From Pseudomonas nicosulfuronedens (GTDB taxonomy: Bacteria > Pseudomonadota > Gammaproteobacteria > Pseudomonadales > Pseudomonadaceae), in assembly GCF_005877905.1 (NCBI RefSeq), contig NZ_SWDV01000028.1, forward strand, positions 1 through 64,000: DNA of 64,000 bases, in the 5' to 3' direction. Position 1 is the first letter of the stretch, and every line of letters starts with the position of its first letter. Positions 52,950-62,920 of this stretch are shown one piece after another. Below the pieces are notes generated by a model that searched no databases, had not been told where the DNA came from, and saw only the letters and a program-made list of their open reading frames with translations. A program made the translations under genes and the position numbers.

Positions 52950-54329
52950 TCACTCCGCCATGTTCAGGTCCGGCAGCGGCTGCTGGAACATCCGCGTGGC
53001 GCTGGCCAGGCAGATGAAGCCCAGGCACATCCAGGCGAAACCGATCATGAACGACATGCCCGACAGGCTCGACCACAGCCAGATGGTGCTCAGGAAGCCC
53101 ACCGCCGGCAGCGCGCCGTAGCGCAGGTAATTGCCCTTGCCGGTGAGGCGCTCGTCGACCAGGTAGTGCTTGATCACCGCCAGGTTCACTGCGGAGAACG
53201 CGAACAGTGCGCCGAAGCTGATCATGTTGGCGACGGTATCCAGGGTGACGAACAGGGCGATCAGCGAGAGCAGGCTGATCAGCATGATCGCCGTGGCCGG
53301 CACGCGTTTCTTCGTCACCAGCTTGCCGAACACGCGGGGCAGCGCGCCGTCCCGGCCCATGGCGAACAGCACGCGGGAGACGCTCGCCTGGGACACCATC
53401 GCCGAGGCGAAGCAGCCGGCCACGTAGGTGGCGGTGAAGAAGGTCACCAGCCACTCGCCGCCGATACGGCGCAGCACGTCCAGCGACGCGGAGTCGGCAT
53501 CGGTGAGCGCCTGCCATTCGGGGAATACCAGTTGGCCGAAGTAGGCCATGACGATGAACAGCACGCCGCCGATCAGGGTCACCAGCATGATCGCCGCCGG
53601 AATCTGCCGACGCGGCTCGGGCGTTTCCTCGGCCATGGTCGACACGGCGTCGAAGCCGAGGAACGACAGGCACAGCACCGCCGCGCCGGACATCACCAGC
53701 GGCAGGCTGAAGTGCTCGTCATAGAAAGGCTGCACCAGCGGCACCGGTTCGGCCTGGGCGCCCAGGTGGCTCACCGACAGCGCGATGAACACCACGACGA
53801 ACACCATCTGCGCGACGATCAGCACCCAGTTGACGCGGGTGATGGATTCGATACCCACGAGGTTGAGCAGGGTCACCAGCACGATCGAGCCAAGGATCCA
53901 GACCGACAGCGGTACCGAGGGGAAATAGTCGGTCATGTAGATGCCGATCAGCAGGTAGCTCAGCAGCGGCAGGAAGATGTAATCCAGCAGCAGCGTCCAG
54001 CCCGCCAGGAAGCCGAACGCCGCACCGAAGGTCTTGCGTGTGTAGCTGTAGACCGACCCCGAATACGGATGCGCCTGCACCATCCGTCCGTAGCTGTACG
54101 CAGTCAGCAGCATGGCCGCCAGCGTGAAGAGATAGGCCGCCGGCAGGTGGCCCTTGCTCATGCGGGTGACCAGGCCGTAGGTGGTGAAGACCGCCAGCGG
54201 CACCATGTAGGCCAGGCCGAACAGCACCAGCGCCGGGATGCCCAGCGATTTGCGGAAGGACCGCGAGGGCGACTCGTGAGATTGATGGGCAGGCAAGGAA
54301 GTAGCGGACGCGCTTGTTGTTTTTTTCAT
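52950..54329 (-). CDS. APC-superfamily amino-acid/polyamine permease (PuuP-like)
   Basis: A 459-residue inner-membrane transporter with about 12 transmembrane helices. The first starts at residue 28 with the APC-typical LGIPALVLFGLAYMVPLAVF, and GSVYSYTRKTFGAAFGFLAGW covers the substrate-binding helix 3 region. LSFLGFDAVSTMAEETPEPRR is the conserved helix 6-loop. It is closest in style to PuuP-like putrescine/amino-acid:proton symporters. It may supply substrates for the amine enzymes at 40-46 kb or for the DUF2817 enzyme downstream on the same strand (inference). Confidence 0.9.
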   Translation of the reverse strand: MKKTTSASATSLPAHQSHESPSRSFRKSLGIPALVLFGLAYMVPLAVFTTYGLVTRMSKGHLPAAYLFTLAAMLLTAYSYGRMVQAHPYSGSVYSYTRKTFGAAFGFLAGWTLLLDYIFLPLLSYLLIGIYMTDYFPSVPLSVWILGSIVLVTLLNLVGIESITRVNWVLIVAQMVFVVVFIALSVSHLGAQAEPVPLVQPFYDEHFSLPLVMSGAAVLCLSFLGFDAVSTMAEETPEPRRQIPAAIMLVTLIGGVLFIVMAYFGQLVFPEWQALTDADSASLDVLRRIGGEWLVTFFTATYVAGCFASAMVSQASVSRVLFAMGRDGALPRVFGKLVTKKRVPATAIMLISLLSLIALFVTLDTVANMISFGALFAFSAVNLAVIKHYLVDERLTGKGNYLRYGALPAVGFLSTIWLWSSLSGMSFMIGFAWMCLGFICLASATRMFQQPLPDLNMAE

Positions 54330-55088
54330 GGCTGACTCATGGACTGCGAGCGACGGGCGCTCGTTGGGCTGGAACGGCGTGATGCCGGTCGAGGCTTCCT
54401 GGGCAGCGGTCGGGAGCCCGGCGGTTTCAGCCGGGGCAAAGCTTCGGGCAGCCGCTGCCGGAAAGATTCAGCGGAGGTCTGTCGGGGTAGCCCGGCAGGC
54501 TATTCGGGTCAGGCGGAGCCTGGTCAGCGGAGCCGGGAGGCAATGCGCAAAAGCGCTCTTCTTCCGTACGGCGAGTATGAGGTCGCCATCGAGCGTTTCA
54601 TCGATGAAAGTCTGCGCTGCAAAACACTGCCGCCACTCGTTGAACGCTTGCACCCGGGCACTCCTGTTGACCGCCTCGAAGGACGTTGTTGTTGGAATGG
54701 GGGCGCATGGTGCTTCAGCTTTTCGCCGAGGAAAATTAGTAAAAATATCTTCGCGGTCAATGAAAAAAATGGCCGGCCGTTGTGGACCCGCTGCCCTGCC
54801 TCGCTGTCATGCGAGGGAATTTCGACCACGATTGGCTCCCGGGTTTAGCGCCATCCACCGCCCCGTGGCAGGGCCGTTCACAGCGGCACAGGCACGCCCC
54901 GGTGTAGCCCCGCGAAACCTAAGTATGGTGGCGCGATACCCATGGACGATGGTGAGAGTCCCCGGCCAGCGAATAGGGTTTTCCTACCGGCAATCCGGCC
55001 TGCACAACGATAGCAACGTCGCTACGAACCCAGACCGAGCCGGCCTCCCATTCGCCGCGCGAGCGGCCCCCTGACGAGAGCTTTCACC
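54330..55088. other. 759-bp region without a supported gene
   Basis: It lies between the divergent APC permease and alpha/beta hydrolase genes. It contains an AT-rich stretch at about 54724-54772 (runs of A with AAATATCTT) inside otherwise GC-rich sequence. Several reading frames are open, the longest 54339-54848 on the plus strand, but none shows a recognisable family, ribosome-binding site or typical codon use. It may hold promoters, a small RNA or a decayed gene. I see nothing definite. Confidence 0.4.
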
Positions 55089-56066
55089 ATGACCGACGAG
55101 ACCCAAGGAACCACCCGCCGCGCCCTGATGAGCGCTGGCGTAGCCGCTGCCACCCTGGCGGTGGCCGTCCCCCTGCTGGCGGGCCAGGCGAGCGCCGCCC
55201 AGGCACCCGGCGCAACGGGGGCGCGCCGCAAGGAGCAAGGGTCGGGCTATCTCACCCTGCGCGACGGCGCCCAACTGTTCTACAAGGATTGGGGCAGCGG
55301 GCAGCCCATCGTGTTCCACCACGGCTGGCCGCTCTCGGGGGACGACTGGGACAATCAGATGCTGTTCTTCCTCGCCAGGGGCTACCGCGTGATCGCCCAT
55401 GACCGCCGTGGCCATGGCCGCTCCACACAGACGGCGCAAGGTAATGACATGGATACCTACGCCGCCGACCTGGCGGAACTGGCGGCGTACCTGGACCTGA
55501 AAAATGCCGTGCACATCGGCCACTCCACCGGTGGTGGCGAGGTCGCCCGCTACGTCGCGCGCCATGGTGCCGGCCGCGTTGCCAAGGCCGTGCTGATCGG
55601 CGCTGTACCGCCGATCATGCTGCAATCCGAGAAGAACCCCGGCGGACTGCCGCTGAAGGTCTTCGATGGCTTCCGCGAGGCACTCGCCGCCAGTCGCTCG
55701 AACTTCTACCGCGACGTGGCGGCAGGCCCCTTCTACGGCTTCAATCGGCCGGGTGCGAAGGTCTCCGAAGCGGTGATCGACAATTGGTGGCGCCAGGGCA
55801 TGAATGGCGGCGCCAAGGCTCATTACGACTGCATTGCAGCCTTCTCGGAAACCGACTTCACGGAGGATCTGAAGCAGATCGCGGTGCCGACCCTGGTGCT
55901 GCACGGGGAGGACGACCAGATCGTCCCCATCGACGACTCCGCGCGGCTCTCGATCAAGCTGTTGCGGCACGGCACCCTGAAGACCTACCCCGGCCTGCCC
56001 CACGGCATGTGCACCACCCACGCCGACACCATCAACGCGGACCTGCTGGCCTTCATCAAAAGCTGA
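55089..56066 (+). CDS. Tat-exported alpha/beta hydrolase (non-heme chloroperoxidase-like)
   Basis: A 325-residue protein with a Tat signal ([19 protein letters not shown], cleavage near ASAAQA, residue about 37). The hydrolase domain has the oxyanion-side [14 protein letters not shown], the nucleophile Ser146 in GHSTGGGE, the acid in HGEDDQIVP and the catalytic His in GLPHGM. These are the features of cofactor-free haloperoxidase/esterase-type hydrolases. Family members hydrolyse esters and in vitro make peracids. Periplasmic location is predicted. It is monocistronic and ends at a strong bidirectional terminator. Confidence 0.9.
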   Translation: MTDETQGTTRRALMSAGVAAATLAVAVPLLAGQASAAQAPGATGARRKEQGSGYLTLRDGAQLFYKDWGSGQPIVFHHGWPLSGDDWDNQMLFFLARGYRVIAHDRRGHGRSTQTAQGNDMDTYAADLAELAAYLDLKNAVHIGHSTGGGEVARYVARHGAGRVAKAVLIGAVPPIMLQSEKNPGGLPLKVFDGFREALAASRSNFYRDVAAGPFYGFNRPGAKVSEAVIDNWWRQGMNGGAKAHYDCIAAFSETDFTEDLKQIAVPTLVLHGEDDQIVPIDDSARLSIKLLRHGTLKTYPGLPHGMCTTHADTINADLLAFIKS

Positions 56067-56078
56067 CGGCGGCATAAC

Positions 56079-56114
56079 GCAAAAGGCCCGGCGCGTTCGC
56101 ACCGGGCCTTTTGC
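56079..56114. terminator. Bidirectional intrinsic terminator
   Basis: A perfect 13-bp stem GCAAAAGGCCCGG / CCGGGCCTTTTGC with a 10-base loop. The A/T-rich outer part of the stem gives a T-run on either strand. It lies between the convergent hydrolase and SDR genes, serving both. Confidence 0.88.
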
Positions 56115-56117
56115 GGT

Positions 56118-56867
56118 TCAGAGCTGCGACAAACCGCCATCGACACACAGGTCGACGCCGGTGATGAAACTGCTGTCGTCGGATGCGAGGAACAGCGCCG
56201 CGTTCGCCAACTCTTCCGGCCGGCCAAGACGGCCCAGCGGAATCAACCCCGCCAGCTGCTTTTCGAACGCGCCGAACTGCGCCTCGCCGATCCCCATCTT
56301 GCCGATGATCGGGGTCAGCACCGGACCGGGACTCAGGCAGTTGACGCGGATGTTGCGCCCCTTGAGTTCCCCCGCCCAGCTGCGGGCGAAGGAGCGCACC
56401 GCCGCCTTGGTCGCCGCATAGACCACGTGGGCTTCCAGTGCCTTCAGGTGGGCGATGGACGACACCAGCACGATGGACCCGCCGTCACGCAGCAGCGGCA
56501 ACGCTTTCTGGATGGTGTAGAAGACGCCCTTGACGTTGATGTCGAACTGCTCGTCGAACTGCTGTTCGTCAACCCGATCCCCCGGAGCCGGGCGAATGAT
56601 GCCGGCATTGGCGACCAACACGTCGAGGCGACCGAAGCGCTCGCCCACCTCCTGATACAGCGCGTCCAGATCCGCCAGCCGGCTGGCGTCCGCGCAGATA
56701 CCAACGGCGCTTTCACCGATGAGGCCGACCGCCTCCTCCAGCGCATCCCGGCGGCGTCCGGTGATGACCACTTCGGCGCCTTCCAGGGCGAATCGTTGTG
56801 CGGTGGCCAATCCGATACCGCTGTTGCCGCCCGTGACCAGGGCAACCTTGTTGCTTAGCTTTCCCAT
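56118..56867 (-). CDS. Short-chain dehydrogenase/reductase
   Basis: About 249 residues of classical SDR fold: NAD(P)-binding TGGNSGIG at the N-terminus, NAGI, SIVLVSS, the catalytic Tyr-x-x-x-Lys in YAATKAA, then the C-terminal SPGPVLTPI and GVDLCVDGGLSQ. Of the two ATGs in ATGATG, the second (56867) is better spaced from GGAGAG; the first at 56870 overlaps the MerR stop. The gene is translationally coupled to the MerR regulator upstream. MerR-SDR pairs commonly respond to aldehydes or other electrophiles, but the substrate is not visible. Confidence 0.88.
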   Translation of the reverse strand: MGKLSNKVALVTGGNSGIGLATAQRFALEGAEVVITGRRRDALEEAVGLIGESAVGICADASRLADLDALYQEVGERFGRLDVLVANAGIIRPAPGDRVDEQQFDEQFDINVKGVFYTIQKALPLLRDGGSIVLVSSIAHLKALEAHVVYAATKAAVRSFARSWAGELKGRNIRVNCLSPGPVLTPIIGKMGIGEAQFGAFEKQLAGLIPLGRLGRPEELANAALFLASDDSSFITGVDLCVDGGLSQL

Positions 56868-57289
56868 CATCTCTCCAACGTGGTTTGTGCATGAGCTCGT
56901 TCGGGAGGTCGGAAATCGGGGGCGCGTGCCAGGCTCTCGTGCAGGGGCAGATAGCGTTCGACCTTCTCCGCCAGGCGCTCGCGGCGCTCGGCCAGTTGCG
57001 CCTGGAGTGCGTCCAGCGCGACCAGCTTTTCCAGGTGCTGCTGCAGGCAGGCGAGGAAGCCTTCGCTGTCTTCATCCTCCTCCAGGTACTGCAACAGGCC
57101 GTGGATCTGCCGGGTGCTGAAGCCGCACTCGAGCAGCTCGCGAACCCACAGCACGCGCTGCACCATGGCTAGCGCGTAGTCGCGATAGCCATTGTCCAGC
57201 CGCGACGACTCGATCAACTGCCGCGACTCGTAATGGCGCAGCGCACGTGTACTGACGCCGGCCCGCGAGGCCAGCTCTCCGATTTGCAT
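56867..57289 (-). CDS. MerR-family transcriptional regulator
   Basis: A 140-residue MerR regulator. The winged HTH is MQIGELASRAGVSTRALRHYE with SSRLDNGYRDY. A dimerisation coiled coil follows (LEKLVALDALQAQLAERRERLAEKVER). A single Cys in LLECGFS and one in FLACLQ are the only sulfur sensors; there is no metal-binding C-terminal Cys cluster, so it belongs to the redox/electrophile or small-ligand group. It is co-transcribed with the SDR gene, whose start overlaps its stop. An inverted repeat typical of MerR sites lies 30 bp upstream, which suggests autoregulation. Confidence 0.9.
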   Translation of the reverse strand: MQIGELASRAGVSTRALRHYESRQLIESSRLDNGYRDYALAMVQRVLWVRELLECGFSTRQIHGLLQYLEEDEDSEGFLACLQQHLEKLVALDALQAQLAERRERLAEKVERYLPLHESLARAPDFRPPERAHAQTTLER

Positions 57290-57318
57290 GTCTACCTCCG
57301 ATGGGAGAACTCTGGGGG

Positions 57319-57336
57319 CTTGACGCTAGTGTCAAG
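57319..57336. promoter_or_regulatory. MerR-type operator upstream of the MerR-SDR pair
   Basis: An 18-bp near-perfect palindrome CTTGACGCTAGTGTCAAG, 30 bp upstream of the merR start. On the minus strand a TTGACC directly precedes it, so the palindrome fills the space after a -35 hexamer, as in MerR-controlled promoters. It is unlike the 16485-16500 palindrome, so the two promoters probably answer to different regulators. Confidence 0.65.
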
Positions 57337-57356
57337 GTCAAGCCCCTCCGGCTTTT

Positions 57357-60300
57357 TCAGGCGCCTTTCGCGGGATGCGCCGGCAGGGTGAACTGCACCA
57401 CCGCGCCGCGAGGCTGGTTGACGCTGGCCCAGAGACGGCCGCCATGGCTGTCGATGATCGAGCGGCAGATCGACAGGCCCATGCCCATGCCGGTGGCCTT
57501 GGTGGTGTAGAACGGGGCGAAGAGCAGGTCCGCATTGCTCTGGGCGAAGCCTGGCCCGCTGTCGCGTACCCTTACCCGCACGCCTTCCTCGTCGAACTCG
57601 GAGCTGACCAGCAGTTGGCGCTCGCCGGCAGGCTCACCGCCCATGGCTTCCAGGGCATTGACGATCAGGTTGAGCATCACCTGCTGTAACTCGACCCGGT
57701 CGCCCTCCACTTCCGGCAGGCCGTCGGCGAGTTCGACACGCACCACCGCGCCGCACTTGGCTGCCTCGCCCCGGGTGAACTCGACCATCTCGCGCAGCGC
57801 CGCGCTGACGTCCACGGGCTGCCTCTGCGGCGGGGTCTTGCGGATCAGCTGGCGGATGCGCCCCAGCACCTCGGCCGCTCGATTGGCGTCCTTGATGATG
57901 CGTCCCAGCACCTGGCTGACCTCACCCAGCTCCGGCGGCTGCGCACCCAGCCAGCGCAAGGCGGCATTGGCATTGGTAACGGTGGCGGCAATCGGCTGGT
58001 TCACCTCGTGGGCGATGGACGCCGCCAGTTGCCCCATGGTCGCCACGCGGTTGGCGTGGGCCAGTTCCGTCTGCACCTCGCGATAGCGGCGCTCGCCCTC
58101 GCGCACGCGCTCCTCGGCCCGCTTGCGCTCGGTGAGATCGAGCACGAAGGCCACGCCCTCCTGCTGGTTGGCCTCGAAAGCCGCCAGGCCGACGATCACC
58201 GGCACGCGGCTGCCATCCTTGCGGATGTACTCCTTCTCGAAGGGGTGCGCATGCCCGGTCCGAATGGCCGTGGCCAGATGCGCCTGGCTCAGTGCCAACG
58301 ATTCGGGTGGGGTCATGTCGTGCCAGCGCACGCGGCCGGACAGCAGGTCGTCGCGCTCGTAGCCGACCATGCGCAGGAAGGCGTCGTTGGCTTCGGCTAT
58401 CTCGCCGCCGGCACTCCAGACGATGATGCCGATGATGTTGGCGTCCACCAGCCGACGGATCTTCGCTTCGCGCTCCGCCGCATCGCGGTACAGACGCGCG
58501 TTCTCCAGGGAGATCGCCGCCTGTAAGGCCAGCAGCCGCAGCACGGCGATCCGCGCCGGGCTGAACACGCCGGCCGAAAGGTTGTTCTCCAGGTACAGCG
58601 CGCCGGTGAGCCTGGCCTGGTTCATCAGTGGCATGCAGAGGATCGAACGCACGCCGTGCTGGCGGACATAGGGGTCGGTGGTGAATCCCGGATCGACCAT
58701 GGCGTCTTCCAGGCACAGACTCTCGCCGGTGCGCAGCACCTGGTAGAGCACCGTTTCAGCCAGCGCGACCGCGCTGATCGGTTCGTTGCACAACAGCATC
58801 GCCCCATCGCCGACAGTCGCCAGCGCCGCGATGCGCGGCTCCCCCGTTTCGGCGAGGACCAGCACGCCGCGTTCGGCGCCGGCCTGTTCGATGGCGGTGC
58901 GCATCACCATGTCGATCAGCTTCTCCAGAACGATTTCCCCGGAGGCGGCCTGAGACACCTTGAGCACGGTGGCCAGATCCAGGTGTTCCACCGGGGTGGC
59001 GATGGTCGAGGTCGGGCCAGGCGCGGGCTCCTCGTTGCGCAGGTAGCGATAGCGTCCCTCCAGTTGACGCACCTTGCCGTCGGCGCCCCAGCGCAGATAG
59101 CCGTAACGCGCGTCCTGCAGATAGACGCGGGCGATCCTGGTCAGCCCGCGTGCGCCGTAGAAGCGCCCCGCCAGCTCGTTGGCCAGCGCCTCGATCTGCA
59201 CGAAGCCGTTGCCCTGCGCTTGGCGGATGGCCTCTTCATAGAGCAGCTCGGCGTCAACCAGCTGCCCTTCGACGCGGGCGATTTCCGCGCCCACCAGTGC
59301 CACGCGGCAGGCGAAGGATTCGGCGCACTGCTGCGCCCACACCTGCAACTGCACGTGATGGCCAGTCAGCTGCTGCAAAAGGCCGGGCCGCTCGCCGGCC
59401 TCAATGGCATCGAAGCTGGCGGCCAGGGTCAACGCCGCGTGGAAGTGAAACTCGGCCTCCTCGGTGAAGGACTCCACCACCCACAGCAGCGCCTTCGCCC
59501 GCCCCACGCAGTCCATGGCCACGGCGCAGTCCCCCGCCATGCAGCGCGCCTGCAGCTTGCGCGTCCAGTACTTGGCCGCTGCCAGCGCCAGGCCCGGCGT
59601 GCTCTCCAAGTGCGCTTCGAAACGCGCCTCGTCGAACTGCGGGTCGTCGAAACAGCCAAAGGTCGAGGTCTGCCCGCGAAGCGTACGGATCAGCGCCAGC
59701 TGCGTGCTGATGAAATCCACCACCAGGCCGAAGCGCACCTTCTGCGCATAAGCCAGTCCCTGCTCCGCCTCTTCATGGACCTGCGCCAGCGGCTCGCCGA
59801 GGAACAGCACATCGGAGATGTGGCCGTTGCCGGCATAGGCGGCGTAAGCCAGGTCGCCGACGCGGTTGGCCGCGACGAAAGCACGGCGCAGTAGCTCCCG
59901 ACACTCGCCTACCGGGCGCATCCAGCGCGCCACGAACATCGAGAAGCACAGATAGGTTCGCGCTTCATGGCGATTCAGGCCGCGCCGGTCGACCAGCTCG
60001 CAGCCCAGGCGACCAAAGCGGTAGCCGGCCTCGAAATCACCGAAACGGCGGCCAGCGATCCGCCCGACATTCGCGTAGAGCATGCAGGAGGCGTCGCAGT
60101 TGCCCCGCTCCAGGCTCAGGCTGACGGCCTTGCAGATGGTCAGGCAGGCCAGGTTGGCGTCGCTCTGCAGGGCCGGAGCGAACAGTTTGCCGAGGGCATC
60201 GAGGGTCGCCAGGGAGGCGGCATCCTCCATCAGCGGCAGGTCGATCAGTTGTTCGATACTGCGCTCGCCCAGTTGCGTCCAGATCTGCTGGTATTCCTCG

Positions 60301-62852
60301 CGCACCTGCTTGTCGCCCGGGTGTGCCGACCAGTGGATGCCGACCGCCTGCAGGTACGCCAGGCACACGGCGACGGCCCTGTCGCTGTGGTCCTGCAACA
60401 GGCACACGTCCATCTGCAGGCAGGCCACCGCCGCCTGCTCCACCGTGGTGGCAGCGCGTGGCGTCAGCGCGGTCAGGCGCTCGTCAGCCAGCGCCAGCTG
60501 GCCAGTAAGGAATTCACACTCGGCACGATTGAGCTCCAGGGCGAAGCACAGGTCGTGGCGGCGCTCCCAGCAATCACCGTCGAGCAGCTCCGCCCCGGTA
60601 CCCAGGTAGGCCAGCGCCGAGCCATAGGCACTGGAAGCCTTGGCGCGTTGCCCAGCCAGCAGGTTGTATTCGGCCAGTTGTTCACGCTCGGCGCGGGCCT
60701 CGATCAGCCTGGCGCCGCGATTGAGCTGGCCGACGATCTCGAAGATGGCCTCTTCGCGCCGCTCCGCAGGCGTCTGCTCGGCCAGCAGGCGGCCAATGCG
60801 CAGGTGCGCCTCGGCACGGGCGGTTTCAGCGATCAGTGAATACGCTGCCTCGTGAATGCGGTCGTGGGCAAACGCGCAGGCGCCCTCCACGCGCTCCACC
60901 AGTTCCTGGCGCACCGCCGACCAGAGTATCGAGTGGACCTTGGCCGACGGCAGGTCGAGCACGGTCGCCAAGGTATCGATCTGAGCCATGTTGCCCAGGC
61001 AGGCCAACTGCTGCAGGGCCTCGCGGGTTTCCAGCGGCAGGCGCGCAAGCTTGCCGACCATGAGGTCGACGACATTGTCGGTGAAGCCCTTGGCGTGGAT
61101 GCGCTCCGGCTCCCAGCGCCAGCGCCGGGCGTCGTGGTCGTAGGTCAGCAACTCTTCCTCGGCCAGCGCCTGGAGGAACTGGATGACGAAGAACGGGTTG
61201 CCGGCGGTCTTGTCCTGCACCAGTCGGGCCAGCGCCACGATGCTCGGCGGCGGACAGCGGAGGGCCTCAGCGATCAACTGCTCGATGTGCGCGCGCGCGA
61301 GCGGCGCCAGGCGGATCTCGTCGATGCGCACGCCGGCCTGGCGGATAGCTTGGAGCTTGCGCGTCAGCGGATGAGTGGCATCCACCTCGTTGTCGCGGTA
61401 GGCGCCCACCAGCATCAGGTGGCGCAGCTCCGAATGGGTGAGCAGGTCTTCCAGCAGGTCGAGGGTCGCCGCATCCAGCCATTGCAGGTCGTCGAGGAAC
61501 AGCGCCAGCGGGTGGTCGGCGCGGGCGAACACCCCGATGAAGCGGCGGAACACCAGCAGGAAGCGACGCTGAGCCTGCTGCGGCTCCAGTTCCGGCACCG
61601 GTGGCTGATCGCCGATGATCAGCCGCAGCTCGGGAATCAGATCGGTAATCAACCGGGCGTTGGGCTCCAGCGCCTCCAGCAGTGCACTGCGCCAGCCCTC
61701 CAGCACGTCGCCGCTCTTGCCCAGCAGCGTGCGCACCAGCCCCTGGAAGGCCTGCACCAGCGTCGAGTAGGGAATGTCGCGCTTGTACTGGTCGAACTTG
61801 CCGGAAGCGAACAATCCGCGCGGCGGCACCAGCACCTTGTGCAACTCGTTGACCACCGAGGACTTGCCGATCCCGGAATAGCCTGACACCAGCACCAATT
61901 CGGGTGTGCTGCTGGCGACGATGCGCGCGAAGGCCTCGACCAGCACCTCGACCTCATGTTCGCGGCCGTAGAGCTTCTCGGGGACCAGCAGGCGATCCGG
62001 TGTGCCCTGTTCGTCCAGCGTGAAGGCTTCGATGCGCCCTTCCCGCTGCCAGTCGTCCAGACAGCGACGCAGGTCGTGCTCGACGCCGGCAGCACTCTGG
62101 TAACGCTCCTCGGCGGTCTTGGCGAGCAGCTTGAGAACGATCAGCGAGAGCATCGGTGGCACGCCAGCAACCCGTTCGCCGGGCGGCAGGGGCTTGCGTG
62201 CGATGTGGCAGTGCACCCATTCCATCGGGTCGCTGGCGGTGAACGGCAGCGCTCCCGTGAGCATCTGGTAGAGGACCACGCCAAAGGCATAAAGGTCGCT
62301 GCGCGAGTCGATGGAGCGGTTCATCCGCCCGGTCTGTTCCGGCGCCATGTAGGCCAGCGTGCCGGCAATGGTCTCCGGCGGTTCGGGCGCCTGGCGCTCG
62401 CGCGGCAACTTCGAGGCCAGGCCGAAGCCGGTCAGGCGCGCCTGGCCATCGGTGCAGTTGACCTGGATGTGGTTGGGCTTGAGGTCCTTGTGCACCAGGC
62501 CGCGCTGGTGCAGGTGGCGCAGCGCCACGGCGATGTCCACGGCCAGGCGCAGACAGGTTCCAATGTCCAGGGCCTGGCGCAGCAAGCCTGACAGCGGCTC
62601 GCCGCCGGGGTCGTCTAGCAGCAGGCGGGTCTTGCCGCCTTCGCGATGCAGCGCCTGCGGGCGCAGCGCCCAGGCGCTGTGCAGTTCGTCACGCAGGCTG
62701 TACTCGTGGGCCAGCCGATCCAGCGTGGCAGGCAAGGGATGTTCGGCGGCCGGGCGCACCAGCAGCACGCTGGCACCGCCATCACCGGATGGGCGGGCGC
62801 GGCAGAACACCCGCTCGCCGTCGTCCCACAGGATCTTCTGTTTGCTGGCCAT
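57357..62852 (-). CDS. Giant kinase-like / AAA ATPase / GAF / PAS / histidine kinase sensor
   Basis: An 1831-residue multidomain sensor. Residues about 1-270 form a Ser/Thr-kinase fold (HKDLKPNH at 121-128, YMAPEQTGR, SDLYAFGVVLYQML). The usual DFG is GFG at 142-144, and the ATP-binding Lys position reads VLLVR near residue 32, so this domain looks catalytically dead. Next is an AAA ATPase (GREHEVEVLVEAF, Walker A GYSGIGKSS, Walker B LALFLDDLQWLD) and a long helical, TPR-like region. Then come GAF (RSILCMPLMNQARLTGALYLENN), PAS (VDANIIGIIVWSAGGEIAEAND), and a histidine kinase with His1615 in SIAHEVNQP, N-box NLIVNALEAM and DSGPGF. No membrane segment is visible. It is transcribed 68 bp after a FixJ-type regulator, its likely partner. 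Confidence 0.92.
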   Translation of the reverse strand: MASKQKILWDDGERVFCRARPSGDGGASVLLVRPAAEHPLPATLDRLAHEYSLRDELHSAWALRPQALHREGGKTRLLLDDPGGEPLSGLLRQALDIGTCLRLAVDIAVALRHLHQRGLVHKDLKPNHIQVNCTDGQARLTGFGLASKLPRERQAPEPPETIAGTLAYMAPEQTGRMNRSIDSRSDLYAFGVVLYQMLTGALPFTASDPMEWVHCHIARKPLPPGERVAGVPPMLSLIVLKLLAKTAEERYQSAAGVEHDLRRCLDDWQREGRIEAFTLDEQGTPDRLLVPEKLYGREHEVEVLVEAFARIVASSTPELVLVSGYSGIGKSSVVNELHKVLVPPRGLFASGKFDQYKRDIPYSTLVQAFQGLVRTLLGKSGDVLEGWRSALLEALEPNARLITDLIPELRLIIGDQPPVPELEPQQAQRRFLLVFRRFIGVFARADHPLALFLDDLQWLDAATLDLLEDLLTHSELRHLMLVGAYRDNEVDATHPLTRKLQAIRQAGVRIDEIRLAPLARAHIEQLIAEALRCPPPSIVALARLVQDKTAGNPFFVIQFLQALAEEELLTYDHDARRWRWEPERIHAKGFTDNVVDLMVGKLARLPLETREALQQLACLGNMAQIDTLATVLDLPSAKVHSILWSAVRQELVERVEGACAFAHDRIHEAAYSLIAETARAEAHLRIGRLLAEQTPAERREEAIFEIVGQLNRGARLIEARAEREQLAEYNLLAGQRAKASSAYGSALAYLGTGAELLDGDCWERRHDLCFALELNRAECEFLTGQLALADERLTALTPRAATTVEQAAVACLQMDVCLLQDHSDRAVAVCLAYLQAVGIHWSAHPGDKQVREEYQQIWTQLGERSIEQLIDLPLMEDAASLATLDALGKLFAPALQSDANLACLTICKAVSLSLERGNCDASCMLYANVGRIAGRRFGDFEAGYRFGRLGCELVDRRGLNRHEARTYLCFSMFVARWMRPVGECRELLRRAFVAANRVGDLAYAAYAGNGHISDVLFLGEPLAQVHEEAEQGLAYAQKVRFGLVVDFISTQLALIRTLRGQTSTFGCFDDPQFDEARFEAHLESTPGLALAAAKYWTRKLQARCMAGDCAVAMDCVGRAKALLWVVESFTEEAEFHFHAALTLAASFDAIEAGERPGLLQQLTGHHVQLQVWAQQCAESFACRVALVGAEIARVEGQLVDAELLYEEAIRQAQGNGFVQIEALANELAGRFYGARGLTRIARVYLQDARYGYLRWGADGKVRQLEGRYRYLRNEEPAPGPTSTIATPVEHLDLATVLKVSQAASGEIVLEKLIDMVMRTAIEQAGAERGVLVLAETGEPRIAALATVGDGAMLLCNEPISAVALAETVLYQVLRTGESLCLEDAMVDPGFTTDPYVRQHGVRSILCMPLMNQARLTGALYLENNLSAGVFSPARIAVLRLLALQAAISLENARLYRDAAEREAKIRRLVDANIIGIIVWSAGGEIAEANDAFLRMVGYERDDLLSGRVRWHDMTPPESLALSQAHLATAIRTGHAHPFEKEYIRKDGSRVPVIVGLAAFEANQQEGVAFVLDLTERKRAEERVREGERRYREVQTELAHANRVATMGQLAASIAHEVNQPIAATVTNANAALRWLGAQPPELGEVSQVLGRIIKDANRAAEVLGRIRQLIRKTPPQRQPVDVSAALREMVEFTRGEAAKCGAVVRVELADGLPEVEGDRVELQQVMLNLIVNALEAMGGEPAGERQLLVSSEFDEEGVRVRVRDSGPGFAQSNADLLFAPFYTTKATGMGMGLSICRSIIDSHGGRLWASVNQPRGAVVQFTLPAHPAKGA

Positions 62853-62920
62853 CGGCTCGGCAACCTCTCAGGGGTTTCTGCTGCCCCCGAGTGGCGGTCA
62901 GCGACGGTCTTGCAATCGGT

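Noticed and set aside
54339-54848. Possible 169-codon gene on the plus strand
   Set aside because: No ribosome-binding site, no family, and composition that changes midway; not enough to call a gene.
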